64,000 nt of DNA, taken from contig NZ_JACDTY010000022.1 of assembly GCF_013520985.1 (NCBI RefSeq), positions 29,302-93,301 on the forward strand, read 5' to 3'. The stretch comes from Mesorhizobium neociceri. GTDB taxonomy: Bacteria; Pseudomonadota; Alphaproteobacteria; Rhizobiales; Rhizobiaceae. The notes under the pieces are model-generated. The model ran no database searches. It saw only the letters and a program-made list of their open reading frames with translations, and was not told the origin of the DNA. A program made the position numbers and the translations under genes. Below, piece by piece: positions 41,420 through 50,279 of this stretch. The number at the start of each line of letters is the position of its first letter. The stretch's first letter is position 1.

Positions 41420-41725
41420 ATGCCTGAAATCACCTCCAAGCCCCGCACCAAGACCAAACCGCAGACCGAGCGGCCGAAGCTCTACAAGGTCATCCTCATC
41501 AATGACGATTTCACACCGCGCGAATTCGTGGTGACGGTGCTGAAGGGTGAGTTCAAGCTCAGCGAAGACCAGGCGCACCGGGTGATGATCACCGCGCACC
41601 AGCGCGGCGTCTGCGTCGTCGCCGTGTTTACAAGGGACGTGGCCGAGACCAAGGCGACTCGGGCCACCGATGCCGGCAAGGCGAAGGGTTATCCGCTGCT
41701 GTTTACGACGGAACCGGAGGAGTGA
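41420..41725 (+). CDS. clpS: ATP-dependent Clp protease adaptor ClpS
   Basis: A 101-residue ClpS that delivers N-degron substrates to ClpA. The core YKVILINDDFTPREFVVTVLKGEF shows the conserved N-end-rule pocket residues, and HRVMITAHQRGVCVVAVFTRDVAETKATRATDAGKAKGYPL is the rest of the fold. Residues 1-20 are a disordered lysine/threonine-rich extension. No clpA follows in the window; a convergent repeat and a different operon do. That context fits the second, solitary ClpS of alphaproteobacteria. A GTG start 33 bases upstream is also in frame; ATG at 41420 gives the usual length. Confidence 0.92.
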   Translation: MPEITSKPRTKTKPQTERPKLYKVILINDDFTPREFVVTVLKGEFKLSEDQAHRVMITAHQRGVCVVAVFTRDVAETKATRATDAGKAKGYPLLFTTEPEE

Positions 41726-41824
41726 GAAACGTCCGGCCTCAAGGCCGGCAAAAAGCCAACGATTTGGCTTTTTGAGTTTCGAACGCCCGGAGCCATAGCG
41801 GAGGGCAGGGCCATGGGCGCTCTT

Positions 41825-41973
41825 ACCTTCTCCCCTTGTGGGAGAAGGTGGCCTCACGAAGTGAGGTCGGATGAGGGGTGTTCCAGGGAACACCAACGTC
41901 TCACTCTGCTGGAACACCCCTCAACCGTCTCGGCGCTGCGCGCCGATCCACCTTCTCCCACAAGGGGAGAAGG
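41825..41973. repeat. Palindromic mosaic repeat (CCTTCTCCCC family), copy 2, opposite orientation
   Basis: It starts ACCTTCTCCCCTTGTGGGAG and ends with the inverse. Internal blocks match the 21581-21781 copy inverted: AACACCCCTCAACCG with CTCGGCGCTGCGCGCCGATC at the right here corresponds to the left side there. It lies between convergent clpS and the membrane-protein gene at 41984. Confidence 0.9.
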
Positions 41974-41983
41974 GAAGGGCGCA

Positions 41984-44071
41984 TCATCTTCCCTCCCGAT
42001 ACCACATCGCGCCCATCGCGAGCAGCAGCAGGCCGAGGCCGAGGAAGCCGCCGAACAGCGGCACGCGGGAGACTGCTTTGAGCACGCTGTCGTCGGTGCT
42101 GCGCAGGCCGATCCAGTCTGCGCCTGAGGCGGCACCCGAGGCGCGGACCGGGACGATGGAGGGCAGGGTGACGCCGCCGGTGAGCTGGCCAAGGGTGGAG
42201 GACGCCGCCAGCCGGCGCACGCTGCCGCCGGTGGCTTCCGCCGGTGCCTTCAGCCGATCCTCGGTGGAGATGACGTCGGAGAATTCCGGCGCGTTGACCG
42301 GGCCGACATGGGCAAGTGCGGTCAGGTCGCCATTGCCAATCTGGTAGAGGCCGATTTCCTTGGTCTCGATGCTGCCGAGGAAGACGCCGGGTTCGGATTT
42401 CTCCAGCCTGACGATCAGCGCCTTGCCGGACGGGGTGATGACCTGGGCCGGGCCGGGGTCGTCGCTCATCGTCTGGCGGCGGATTTCCAGCACCATGCCG
42501 CGGCCGTCGGCGGTCAGCCGCTCTTCCTCGAGTTCGGGTTCCTTCATCAGCCAGTGGGCGATGCGACGATAGAGCTGGACATGCGGGCCGCCGCCCTCGA
42601 AGCCGCGCGCCCACAGCCAGCCCTGATCGGACAGAAGCATGCCGACGCGACCTTCGCCCTTGCGGTCGAGCAGAAGCAGTGGACGGTTGTCGGCGCCCTT
42701 CATCACCACTTCGCCTTCGGGATTCTGCACGCCGATGGTGCGGAACCAGCGACTCCAGTGCGGCGGCTCGGAGGCCGAGCCGTCGAGGCCGCGCGTCACC
42801 GGATGACGCTGGCCGAGATCGGTGAGGCGGGGATAGAAGGCCTTGTCGATGACTTCGCCGGTCGGCATCGCCGGCAATGACGACATCAGCGGCGTGCGGG
42901 CGATCGAGGCGTCGCCGGCATATTCCGGCCCGGCGGCGATCAAAAGCGCGCCGCCCTTTTCGACATATTCGGAAATGTAGTCGTAATACAGGATCGGCAG
43001 CACGTCGCGGTGCTGGTAGCGGTCGAAGATGATGAGATCGAAATCCTTGATCTTCTCGACGAACAATTCGCGGGTCGGGAAGGCAATCAGCGACAATTCG
43101 TTGATCGGCGTGCCGTCCTGCTTTTCCGGCGGCCGCAAAATGGTGAAGTGGACAAGATCGACCGACGCGTCGGATTTCAGGAGATTGCGCCAGGTGCGCT
43201 CGCCGGCATGCGGCTCGCCGGAAACGAGCAGCACGCGCAGGTTTTCGCGAATGCCGTCGATCAGCGCGATGGCGCGGTTGTTGGCGTCGGTCAGTTCGCC
43301 CGGCTCACGGTCGATGGAGAGCTCGACGATGTTGCGGCCGGCGCCGGGAATGGTCACTTGCAGCGGCATCGCCTGGCCGATGGTCGCTTCTTCGACCGCA
43401 ACCTGCTCGCCATTGACCGAGACGCGGACATCGACCGGGCCGGTTTCGCCGTCGGTGGCGATGACCCGGTAGGTCATGTCGAGCGGCTTGCCGACGAGGC
43501 CGAAGCGCGGCGCGTTCTCGAAGCGGATGCGGCGGTCCTTCTCGTGCTCATTGCCGGTGATCAGCGCGTGGAGCGGCGCGTTGAAGTCGGGAGCGGCGGG
43601 CGGCGCGTCATGCACCTCGCCATCGGTGATCATGATGGCGCCACCGATGCGCGAGGGCGGCACGTCGCGGAAAGCGCCCTCAAGGGCTGCGAAAAGCTTG
43701 GTCTCGGTGCGCTCGTCGGCGGCTTCCGACTTGCCGGCCTCGACGACGCGGACATCGAACTGCTTGAAGCGGCCAAGGCGCTGCTGCAGCCCGGCGAGCG
43801 CCTCATCGGTCTGTTTGGTGCGCTCGCCTATGTCCTGGCTCTGGCTGCGGTCGACGATGACGGCAACGACACTCTTCAACGCCTCGCGCTCCTCATCGAG
43901 GAAGACCGGGTTGAGCAGCGCTGCACCGAGCGCAAGCAGCGCGGCGAAGCGGAAGATCGCGCCGCGCTGGCGGAACCACAGGCCGACTGCCGCCAGCAAC
44001 AGCAGCGGTATGAGCACCGAAGCCAGCAACGGCCAGGACAGCAGCGGTTCGAAGGAGATCGACCAGTTCAT
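41984..44071 (-). CDS. Membrane protein with vWA-like and class I amidotransferase-like domains, last gene of MoxR operon
   Basis: A 695-residue protein with two N-terminal helices (WPLLASVLIPLLLLAAVGLWF and IFRFAALLALGAALLNPVF), a vWA-like segment with the MIDAS-type VVAVIVDRSQSQD (about 68-80), and a large region containing LRVLLVSGEPHAGERTW, DLIIFDRYQHRDVLPILYYDYISEYVEKGGALLIAAGPE, which looks like the class I GATase-like fold of this family. A final helix (PLFGGFLGLGLLLLAMGAMWY) anchors the C-terminus. It is the fourth gene of the MoxR/DUF58/DUF4159 operon, 2 bp from the DUF4159 gene. Probably it is a periplasm-facing partner of the MoxR ATPase. Confidence 0.85.
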   Translation of the reverse strand: MNWSISFEPLLSWPLLASVLIPLLLLAAVGLWFRQRGAIFRFAALLALGAALLNPVFLDEEREALKSVVAVIVDRSQSQDIGERTKQTDEALAGLQQRLGRFKQFDVRVVEAGKSEAADERTETKLFAALEGAFRDVPPSRIGGAIMITDGEVHDAPPAAPDFNAPLHALITGNEHEKDRRIRFENAPRFGLVGKPLDMTYRVIATDGETGPVDVRVSVNGEQVAVEEATIGQAMPLQVTIPGAGRNIVELSIDREPGELTDANNRAIALIDGIRENLRVLLVSGEPHAGERTWRNLLKSDASVDLVHFTILRPPEKQDGTPINELSLIAFPTRELFVEKIKDFDLIIFDRYQHRDVLPILYYDYISEYVEKGGALLIAAGPEYAGDASIARTPLMSSLPAMPTGEVIDKAFYPRLTDLGQRHPVTRGLDGSASEPPHWSRWFRTIGVQNPEGEVVMKGADNRPLLLLDRKGEGRVGMLLSDQGWLWARGFEGGGPHVQLYRRIAHWLMKEPELEEERLTADGRGMVLEIRRQTMSDDPGPAQVITPSGKALIVRLEKSEPGVFLGSIETKEIGLYQIGNGDLTALAHVGPVNAPEFSDVISTEDRLKAPAEATGGSVRRLAASSTLGQLTGGVTLPSIVPVRASGAASGADWIGLRSTDDSVLKAVSRVPLFGGFLGLGLLLLAMGAMWYREGR

Positions 44072-44072
44072 T

Positions 44073-46898
44073 TCACTGCCCCAGCCGTTCGAGCAGGATG
44101 GGCACGTGCACCTGGTCGGATTTGTAGTTGCCGGTCAGCATGTACATCATGATGTTGACGCCGGCGCGCAGCGCATAGATGCGCTGCATCGGGTCCGACG
44201 GCACGGTCGGCAGCAACGGGTCGCCGTTCTCGTCGACGGCCCAGGCGCCGGCAAAATCATTGGCGGTGATGAGGATCGGCGAGACGCCGTCGCCGACGCG
44301 CACCGGCCGGTTCTCGGCGTTGCTGGCGTCGAGCGAGGCTTCGACCCAGAGCGGGCTGCCGGCGAAGCGGCCGGGAAATTCGGGCAGAATGAAGAACGAT
44401 TTGGTCAGCACATGGTCCGACGGCACCGGTTCCAGCGGCGGCACGTTGAGATTGCCGAGGATGTCGCGCAGCCGCTCCGTCGCCGGGCTCGCCGAATCGG
44501 CGCCGATGCCGTTGGCAAACTGGTCGCGGGTGTCGAACAGCACCGTGCCGCCCTGCTGCATATAGGCGTCGATGCGGGCGATCGCGGCTTCGCTCGGCAT
44601 TGGGGCGGAAGGGTCGATCGGCCAGTAGATCAGCGGATAGAAGGAAAGCTCGTCCTTCGAGATGTCGACGCCCGCCGGCGCGCCCGGCTCGAGCGCGGTC
44701 TTCTCGATCAGGAAGTGGGTCAGGCCCTCGAGCCCGGCGCGGCTGATCGAATCGTCACCCGGCACGCCGGTCAGCACATAGGCGATGCGGGTTTTGGCAA
44801 TGTCCTCGATGGCGGCGGTGTCGCCCGGTTTGGCGTCGTCGGCGCGGGCGAGGTCGGCATGGCCAAGCAAAATGCCGAGCCCGAGCAGCAGCGCAGCGGT
44901 CGTTGCCGCGGCCGTCCTGGCGCGGCGCGGCCGGCGCGACAGCAGCCCGCCCATCCAGAACACCGCAAGCGTGTCGAGCAGCATCAGCACCAGCGCCGCT
45001 GTGACCAGCGATCCCTTGAGGTCGCGCGATTCATCGAAAGCATACTGGATATTGGTCACCGGCACCGCGAATTGCGGGCGGACCAGCGGCGCGAAGGCTG
45101 TGGCCGGGTCAAGCAGATTGTGGGCGAAGACGCCGGTTTCGGAACCGTAGAGGCCGGGCGGGTTCTCGAACGTCACCGGCAACGGGCCGGCGACGGGCAC
45201 CAGCGGCCGTGCATCCGGCGTCGGTGGCACCAGCGTGCCGTCGGCCGCGATCATGCGATAGGGGGCCAGCGATGTGGCAGCGGCTTCGGCGTTGGCGACC
45301 GCCGCACCCTGATTGCGCGACAGCTGCACGATACGCCGCAACATTTCGACGAAACTGCCGGAGATCGGCAGCGTCGACCATGTCGCTTCCGGCGTGATGT
45401 GGAACAGAACGAGCGTGCCCTTGCCCTTTTTCAGCCCGGTCACCAGCGGCGTGCCGTCGGCCAGCGTTGCCCAGGTGCGCTCGACGATGTCGGGCGTCGG
45501 CTCGGCCAGGACTTGACGGCTCACCGTGACTTCGGCCGGCGGGGAAAGGTCGGCAAAGGGGCCGTTCTTCGGGAATTCGGTGACCGCCTGCGGCGTCGTC
45601 CATGACAGGGAGCCACCGAGCGAACGTTCGCCGGTGCGCAGCCGTACCGGCAGAAGATCGTCGTCATTGCCGGCGGCGGCCAGCCGCGACCCGGCGAAGC
45701 GCACGAGCGTGCCGCCATTGTCGACCCAGTCGACCAGCCGCTGATGGACCTGCGGCGGAATGGTGCCGATATCGGCCATGACGATCATTGCCGGCTTCTG
45801 GTCGAGGAGCTGCGGGATAGCGTCGGCGAGGTCGGCGCTCGACGGTTCGACCAGATCGGCGAAGGGCTGCAGCGCGCGCCTGATATAGTAGAGCGGCGAC
45901 AGAAGCGGCTGCGCCTGGTCTGCTTCGGCCTGCGACAACAGCCCGACGCGGCGGCGCTTCGAGCTTTCGTCGAGCACGCGCACCGCACCGGCCTGGCGCT
46001 CGCCGTCGAGGGCGATCGAGGCGAAGTCGTTGCGCAGTTCGAACGGCACCGCCATCGTGCCCGTGGCGGTGGTTTCGCCGGGCGCGAAGGTCAGCGTCGC
46101 ATCGGCGATGCGGCGGCCCTTGTCGTCGAAGGCGCCGGCGGTGACTTGCGCCGGCGCCGGATCGCCCGGCGCGCGGATGGCGGTCAGCGCGAAGCCGTCG
46201 ACCTGGTTCTCGGCGCCGGTCAGCCCGGTCAGCGCCAGCCGGTCGGAACTGGCCCAGACGACACGGGCGGCATTTTTCGACAGCAGCGTGTTGAAGGCGG
46301 CCTCGTCGCCTTTTGCGGCCAAGCCGTCGGCGAGAACGGCAACGCTGGCGCCGGGCAAAGTCTCCAGCACGCCGGCGACGCGCGCATAGACGGCGGGGCG
46401 GTCGGTCGGGATCGGTCGCGGCTTGGCGGCGCGCAGCCGGTCGAGTGCGGCGGCGGCGTCGAACGGGCCGATCTCGGCATTCGGCTTTTCGGCGGTGAAG
46501 GCGATGACGACCGGCACGCCATTCGAGCCGGCGTCGGCGATCAGCCGCTGGGCGGTGGCGACGCGCTTGCCCCAGTCGGCGGCACTTGCCCAGTCATTGT
46601 CGATAACCAACGCCAGCGCGGCGCCCTCCGCCGGCAGTTTTTCGCGCGGGTTGAAGACGGGCTCGGCCAGGGCGGCGACGACAAGGGCGGCCATCAGCAG
46701 CCTGAGCAGCGTCAGCCACCACGGGCTCTGCTGCGGCGTTTCCTCACGCTTCAGCACGCGGGCGAGGATCTTCAGCGGTGGAAACACTTCCGTCTGCGGC
46801 TTGGGCGGCGTGAGTCGCAGCAGCCACCAGATCACCGGCAGCGCCAGCAGGCCCCACAACACCATGGGAGCGCCAAAGGAGAGCGGCAGCCAGCTCAT
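44073..46898 (-). CDS. DUF4159 membrane protein with BatA-like N-terminus
   Basis: A 941-residue protein. The N-terminus (LSFGAPMVLWGLLALPVIWWLLRLTPPKPQTEVFPPLKIL and SPWWLTLLRLLMAALVVAALAEP) is the conserved two-helix region of BatA-type aerotolerance proteins; a vWA-like segment (AALALVIDNDWASAADWG) follows. In the last 300 residues, DELSFYPLIYWPIDPSAPMPSEAAIARIDAYMQQGGTVLFDTRDQ is the DUF4159 signature, and ALVLMLLDTLAVFWMGGLLSRR lies near 640. It overlaps the DUF58 gene by 4 bp. The family occurs in MoxR operons of unknown function. Confidence 0.88.
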   Translation of the reverse strand: MSWLPLSFGAPMVLWGLLALPVIWWLLRLTPPKPQTEVFPPLKILARVLKREETPQQSPWWLTLLRLLMAALVVAALAEPVFNPREKLPAEGAALALVIDNDWASAADWGKRVATAQRLIADAGSNGVPVVIAFTAEKPNAEIGPFDAAAALDRLRAAKPRPIPTDRPAVYARVAGVLETLPGASVAVLADGLAAKGDEAAFNTLLSKNAARVVWASSDRLALTGLTGAENQVDGFALTAIRAPGDPAPAQVTAGAFDDKGRRIADATLTFAPGETTATGTMAVPFELRNDFASIALDGERQAGAVRVLDESSKRRRVGLLSQAEADQAQPLLSPLYYIRRALQPFADLVEPSSADLADAIPQLLDQKPAMIVMADIGTIPPQVHQRLVDWVDNGGTLVRFAGSRLAAAGNDDDLLPVRLRTGERSLGGSLSWTTPQAVTEFPKNGPFADLSPPAEVTVSRQVLAEPTPDIVERTWATLADGTPLVTGLKKGKGTLVLFHITPEATWSTLPISGSFVEMLRRIVQLSRNQGAAVANAEAAATSLAPYRMIAADGTLVPPTPDARPLVPVAGPLPVTFENPPGLYGSETGVFAHNLLDPATAFAPLVRPQFAVPVTNIQYAFDESRDLKGSLVTAALVLMLLDTLAVFWMGGLLSRRPRRARTAAATTAALLLGLGILLGHADLARADDAKPGDTAAIEDIAKTRIAYVLTGVPGDDSISRAGLEGLTHFLIEKTALEPGAPAGVDISKDELSFYPLIYWPIDPSAPMPSEAAIARIDAYMQQGGTVLFDTRDQFANGIGADSASPATERLRDILGNLNVPPLEPVPSDHVLTKSFFILPEFPGRFAGSPLWVEASLDASNAENRPVRVGDGVSPILITANDFAGAWAVDENGDPLLPTVPSDPMQRIYALRAGVNIMMYMLTGNYKSDQVHVPILLERLGQ

Positions 46899-47809
46899 GC
46901 GCTGGCCCTTCCCGCGAATGCGCCATCGGCGGTCATCGCCATATGGATGCGCACCAGCGCCTCAGAGGCGAGGCGGTCCGTATGGTTGACCGTATAGCTC
47001 CAGCCGAGCCGCTTGCACCAGCCGGCCAACTCCTGGCGGCGGGCGGTGTAGAGGAGGCGATATTCGTCGCCGAGCATTTCGGCCCGGCCGGCGGTCAGCT
47101 TGTCGCCGGTCTCGGGATCGGTGAATTCGGTGCGGCCGGCGTAGGGGAAGCTCTCTTCGGCCGGATCGGCGACCTCGATCAGATGCGCGCGCACGCCATG
47201 GCGGGCCAGCACGTCGAGCCAGGCCATGGTCTCTTCGACCGGATCGAGGAAATCGCTGACGATGACGATGTCGCAGAAGCGGCGGATGCTGGACAGATCA
47301 GGCTTTGCCGGCGGGTCGGCGGCGTGCATCAATTGGGCTGCGATGCGCTCGGCGCCGTTGCGAGCGGTAAACGGATCGGTCAGGCCCGGCCAGGCGATGC
47401 GCTCGCCACTGCGCGACAGCAATTCGGCCATGGCCAGCGCCAACACCAGCGCACGCGATTCCTTGGACACGCTTGCACCAGTCGATTTGTAGAGCATGGA
47501 GGGCGAGGGGTCGGCCCACAGCCACACCGTATGGGCGGCCTCCCATTCGCGGTCGCGCACATAAGTATGGTCGTCGCGGGCCGAACGGCGCCAGTCGATG
47601 CGCGAGGAATCGCCTTCGACATAGGGGCGGAACTGCCAGAAATTCTCGCCGATGCCACGCTTGCGGCGGCCATGCCAGCCGGCGATCACGGTGTTGACGA
47701 TGCGGCGCGCCTCGACCAGCAGGTCTGGCACCAGCGAAGCCCGCAACCGGCCTCTGGCGAGCGCATCGCGCGTCGCTGCCGGTGTCTGGACTTCGCCGAT
47801 ACGCGCCAT
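46895..47809 (-). CDS. DUF58-domain protein, MoxR partner
   Basis: A 304-residue soluble protein with the DUF58 core: FRPYVEGDSSRIDWRRSARDDHTYVRDREWEAAHTVWLWADPSPSMLYKS, that is, the GD-x-R-x-IDW-x-x-SAR motif followed by the MIDAS-type DPSPSM. It continues as a vWA-like fold (RFCDIVIVSDFLDPVEETMAWLDVLARHGVRAHLIEVADP). It overlaps DUF4159 by 4 bp and MoxR by 1 bp (TGATG), so the stoichiometry is translationally coupled. It probably binds metal or a substrate protein handed over by the MoxR ATPase. Confidence 0.92.
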   Translation of the reverse strand: MARIGEVQTPAATRDALARGRLRASLVPDLLVEARRIVNTVIAGWHGRRKRGIGENFWQFRPYVEGDSSRIDWRRSARDDHTYVRDREWEAAHTVWLWADPSPSMLYKSTGASVSKESRALVLALAMAELLSRSGERIAWPGLTDPFTARNGAERIAAQLMHAADPPAKPDLSSIRRFCDIVIVSDFLDPVEETMAWLDVLARHGVRAHLIEVADPAEESFPYAGRTEFTDPETGDKLTAGRAEMLGDEYRLLYTARRQELAGWCKRLGWSYTVNHTDRLASEALVRIHMAMTADGAFAGRASA

Positions 47810-48813
47810 CAGATGCCTTTGGCCAGTTTCGCCACCACGTCACGCACGGTCGTGCCCTCGGCGCGGGCGGCAAAGGTCAGCGCCATGCGGTGCTGCAGCA
47901 CCGGCTCGGCCAATGCTCTGATATCGTCGACCGAAGGCGCCAGCCGTCCGTCATAGAGAGCGCGGGCGCGGGCGCAGAGCGTCAGCGCCTGGCTGGCGCG
48001 CGGACCTGGACCCCAGGCGACGTGCTTGTCTGTCTCGGCATTGCCCTGGCCGGGGCGCGCCGAGCGCACCAGCTTGAGGATGGCGTCGACGACGCTTTCC
48101 GGCACCGGCATGCGGCGGATCAGCGTCTGGATTTCCTTCAGCCGCACAGGCTGCAGGACGTTTTGCGCCTTCGCGTCCTCGATGCCGGTGGTTTCCAAGA
48201 GGATGCGGCGCTCCGCCTCGATCTCGGGGTAGAGGATGTCGACCTGCATCAGGAAGCGGTCGAGCTGCGCCTCGGGCAGGGGATAGGTGCCTTCCTGCTC
48301 CAGCGGGTTTTGCGTCGCCAGCACGTGGAAGGGCGCCGGCAGGTCGTGGCGCACGCCGGCGATGGTGACGTGGTACTCCTGCATCGCCTGCAGCAGCGCC
48401 GACTGGGTGCGTGGCGAGGCGCGGTTGATCTCATCGGCCATCAGCAATTGCGCGAAAATCGGGCCGGAGATGAAGCGGAAGGAGCGCTTGCCGGCCTCGT
48501 CCTGCTCCATCACTTCGGAGCCGAGAATGTCCGACGGCATCAGGTCGGGCGTGAACTGGATGCGGCGCGAATCGAGGCCGAGCACGACGCCCAGCGTTTC
48601 GACCAGCTTGGTCTTGGCAAGGCCGGGCACGCCGACCAATAACGCATGGCCGCCGGCGAGCAGCGCCACCAGCGTGCGCTCGACCACCGCTTCCTGGCCG
48701 AAGATGACGCGGCCGACGCCGTCGCGGACCCTCGAAATATCGGCCAGCGCCGTCTCCGCCTGGGCGATCATGTCCTTTTCGCCGATCGGGCTTTCCTTGA
48801 CCATCACGCTCAT
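47809..48813 (-). CDS. MoxR-family AAA+ ATPase
   Basis: A 334-residue MoxR-type AAA+ protein. Walker A GVPGLAKTKL near 62-71, Walker B LLMADEINRASPRTQSALLQAMQE with the acidic pair near 126-127, sensor-1 VLATQNPLEQEGTYPLPEAQLDRF and the RMxVPE-type second half. The ATG at 48813 gives MSVMVKESPIGEKD; the frame extends upstream without coding character. MoxR proteins mature or activate vWA-containing partners, here the DUF58, DUF4159 and amidotransferase-like proteins of the same operon. It is divergent from the DUF1285 gene, with a hairpin repeat in the gap. Confidence 0.95.
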   Translation of the reverse strand: MSVMVKESPIGEKDMIAQAETALADISRVRDGVGRVIFGQEAVVERTLVALLAGGHALLVGVPGLAKTKLVETLGVVLGLDSRRIQFTPDLMPSDILGSEVMEQDEAGKRSFRFISGPIFAQLLMADEINRASPRTQSALLQAMQEYHVTIAGVRHDLPAPFHVLATQNPLEQEGTYPLPEAQLDRFLMQVDILYPEIEAERRILLETTGIEDAKAQNVLQPVRLKEIQTLIRRMPVPESVVDAILKLVRSARPGQGNAETDKHVAWGPGPRASQALTLCARARALYDGRLAPSVDDIRALAEPVLQHRMALTFAARAEGTTVRDVVAKLAKGI

Positions 48814-48860
48814 GCCGCTTCGATCCTTGTGTTGGAAGTACCGGCTTGCATTCTCTTTGA

Positions 48861-48907
48861 TGTATGTCGTTGACCCAGAACCGCTCGACACTTCTGGGCG
48901 ACATGCA
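48861..48907 (-). repeat. Hairpin repeat, copy 3 (hairpin A only)
   Basis: On the reverse strand TGCATGTCG (48907-48899) and CGACATACA (48869-48861) form the outer arms with one G-T pair. CCCAGAA/TTCTGGG form the inner 7-bp arms, with bulge TCAA, the same layout as hairpin A at 18985-19029. Inner arms differ from that copy by a compensatory pair. No hairpin B is seen here. Confidence 0.8.
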
Positions 48908-49017
48908 CTGTAGCAGTGCCCCAGAATGCCTCGATTCGGCCTCGCCTGGCGCCTGCATTTCAACTTAAATCACAGACTTAGGCTGACAAGCGGAACAACA
49001 GTGACTATTTCGTGACC

Positions 49018-49647
49018 ATGACGGAACGCTCCGAACATCGCGAACAAAGCCTTACCGGTGCCACAGAGGCGCGCGGTCTGGAGGCACTGATCTCGCGCGC
49101 CACCCGCGCCGGCAAGGGCGCGGCGCCGGTCGAGCGCTGGAATCCAGACTTCTGCGGCGATCTCGACATGGAGATCAAACAGGATGGCACCTGGTTTTAT
49201 CTCGGCACGCCGATCGGCCGCATGCCGCTGGTGCAGCTGTTTTCTACCGTGCTGCGCAAGGACGAGGATGGCAGGACCTATCTGGTGACGCCGGTCGAAC
49301 GGGTCGGCATCCGAGTCGTCGACGCGCCGTTCATCGCCGTCGAAATGGATGTTTCCGGCGCCGGCGAAGAGCAAATCATCACCTTTCGCACCAATGTCGG
49401 CGATGTCGTCGAGGCCGGACCCGGCCATCCGCTGCGCTTCGTCGACGAGAACGAGACCGGCGGGCTGAAGCCCTATGTGCTGGTGCGCGGACGGCTGGAA
49501 GCGCTGGTGTCGCGGCCGGTGATGTACGAGCTGGTCGAGCATGGCGAGGAAATCGACATCGACGGCAGGACGATGTTTGCCGTGCGTTCGAAAGGCGAGG
49601 TCTATCCGATCATGCCGGCGGAAAAGCTGAAGCGGCTGAGCGCATGA
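49018..49647 (+). CDS. DUF1285-family protein
   Basis: A 209-residue soluble protein with the conserved opening VERWNPDFCGDLDMEIKQDGTWFYLGTPIGRMPLVQLFSTVLRKDEDGRTYLVTPVERVGIRVVDAPF, which is the DUF1285 signature (W...fcG.id..I..dG.w.y.g.pi.r..lv.lFs..L). Function is unknown. It starts at the ATG 49018, with a GTG 6 bases upstream as alternative; no clear ribosome site is seen. It overlaps the NUDIX gene by 4 bp and runs with the CCA-adding enzyme gene in an operon conserved in alphaproteobacteria beside MoxR operons. Confidence 0.9.
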   Translation: MTERSEHREQSLTGATEARGLEALISRATRAGKGAAPVERWNPDFCGDLDMEIKQDGTWFYLGTPIGRMPLVQLFSTVLRKDEDGRTYLVTPVERVGIRVVDAPFIAVEMDVSGAGEEQIITFRTNVGDVVEAGPGHPLRFVDENETGGLKPYVLVRGRLEALVSRPVMYELVEHGEEIDIDGRTMFAVRSKGEVYPIMPAEKLKRLSA

Positions 49648-50279
49648 TGGATCAGGTGACGCCGCCGCCGTTTTCCACAGCGGATTTTCGCGCGCGGGTC
49701 GCGGCGCAAGCGCAGGCGCACGCCGGCGATGATTATGGCGACCATCGCTTCAACCCCGGACATCCCAGGCTGAAGCAGTTGAAAGCGCTGCGCGATGCTG
49801 CCGTGCTGATTCCGGTCGTCGATCATGGGCGCGACGCGACCGTGCTCTTGACCAAGCGCGCGGAAAAGCTGCGCAGCCACTCCGGGCAAGTGGCTTTCCC
49901 CGGCGGCACCATCGATCCGACCGATCCGACGCCGGAAGCAGCGGCGCTGCGCGAAACCTTCGAGGAGATCGGGCTCGGCCCGGACCGCATCGAGATCATC
50001 GGCCGCATGCCCGATTATGTCGCCGGCAGCGGCTATCGCATCGCTCCGGTGCTGGCGATCGTGCGGCCGGGTTTTACGCTGTCGCTCAATGCCGACGAGG
50101 TCGATGCCGCCTTTGAAGTGCCGCTCTCCTTCCTGATGGATCCGGCCAACCACACCAGGGACAGCCGCATGTGGAACGACCTCGAATGGTTCTTCTACGA
50201 GATGCCCTATGGTGGCCAGCGCATCTGGGGCGTCACCGCCGGCATCATCCGCACGCTCTATGAAAGGCTCTATGCTTGA
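49644..50279 (+). CDS. NUDIX hydrolase, CoA pyrophosphatase-type
   Basis: A 211-residue NUDIX enzyme. The Nudix box spans GGTIDPTDPTPEAAALRETFEEIGL, with the REx2EE core as RETFEEIG. The preceding SHSGQVAFPGG is the 'HxGQvaFPGGk' segment diagnostic of CoA pyrophosphatases (NudL type). It hydrolyses CoA or related nucleotide derivatives in the cytosol. It starts within the stop of the DUF1285 gene and ends across the TTG start of cca (4-bp overlap), so the three genes are translationally coupled. Confidence 0.93.
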   Translation: MMDQVTPPPFSTADFRARVAAQAQAHAGDDYGDHRFNPGHPRLKQLKALRDAAVLIPVVDHGRDATVLLTKRAEKLRSHSGQVAFPGGTIDPTDPTPEAAALRETFEEIGLGPDRIEIIGRMPDYVAGSGYRIAPVLAIVRPGFTLSLNADEVDAAFEVPLSFLMDPANHTRDSRMWNDLEWFFYEMPYGGQRIWGVTAGIIRTLYERLYA

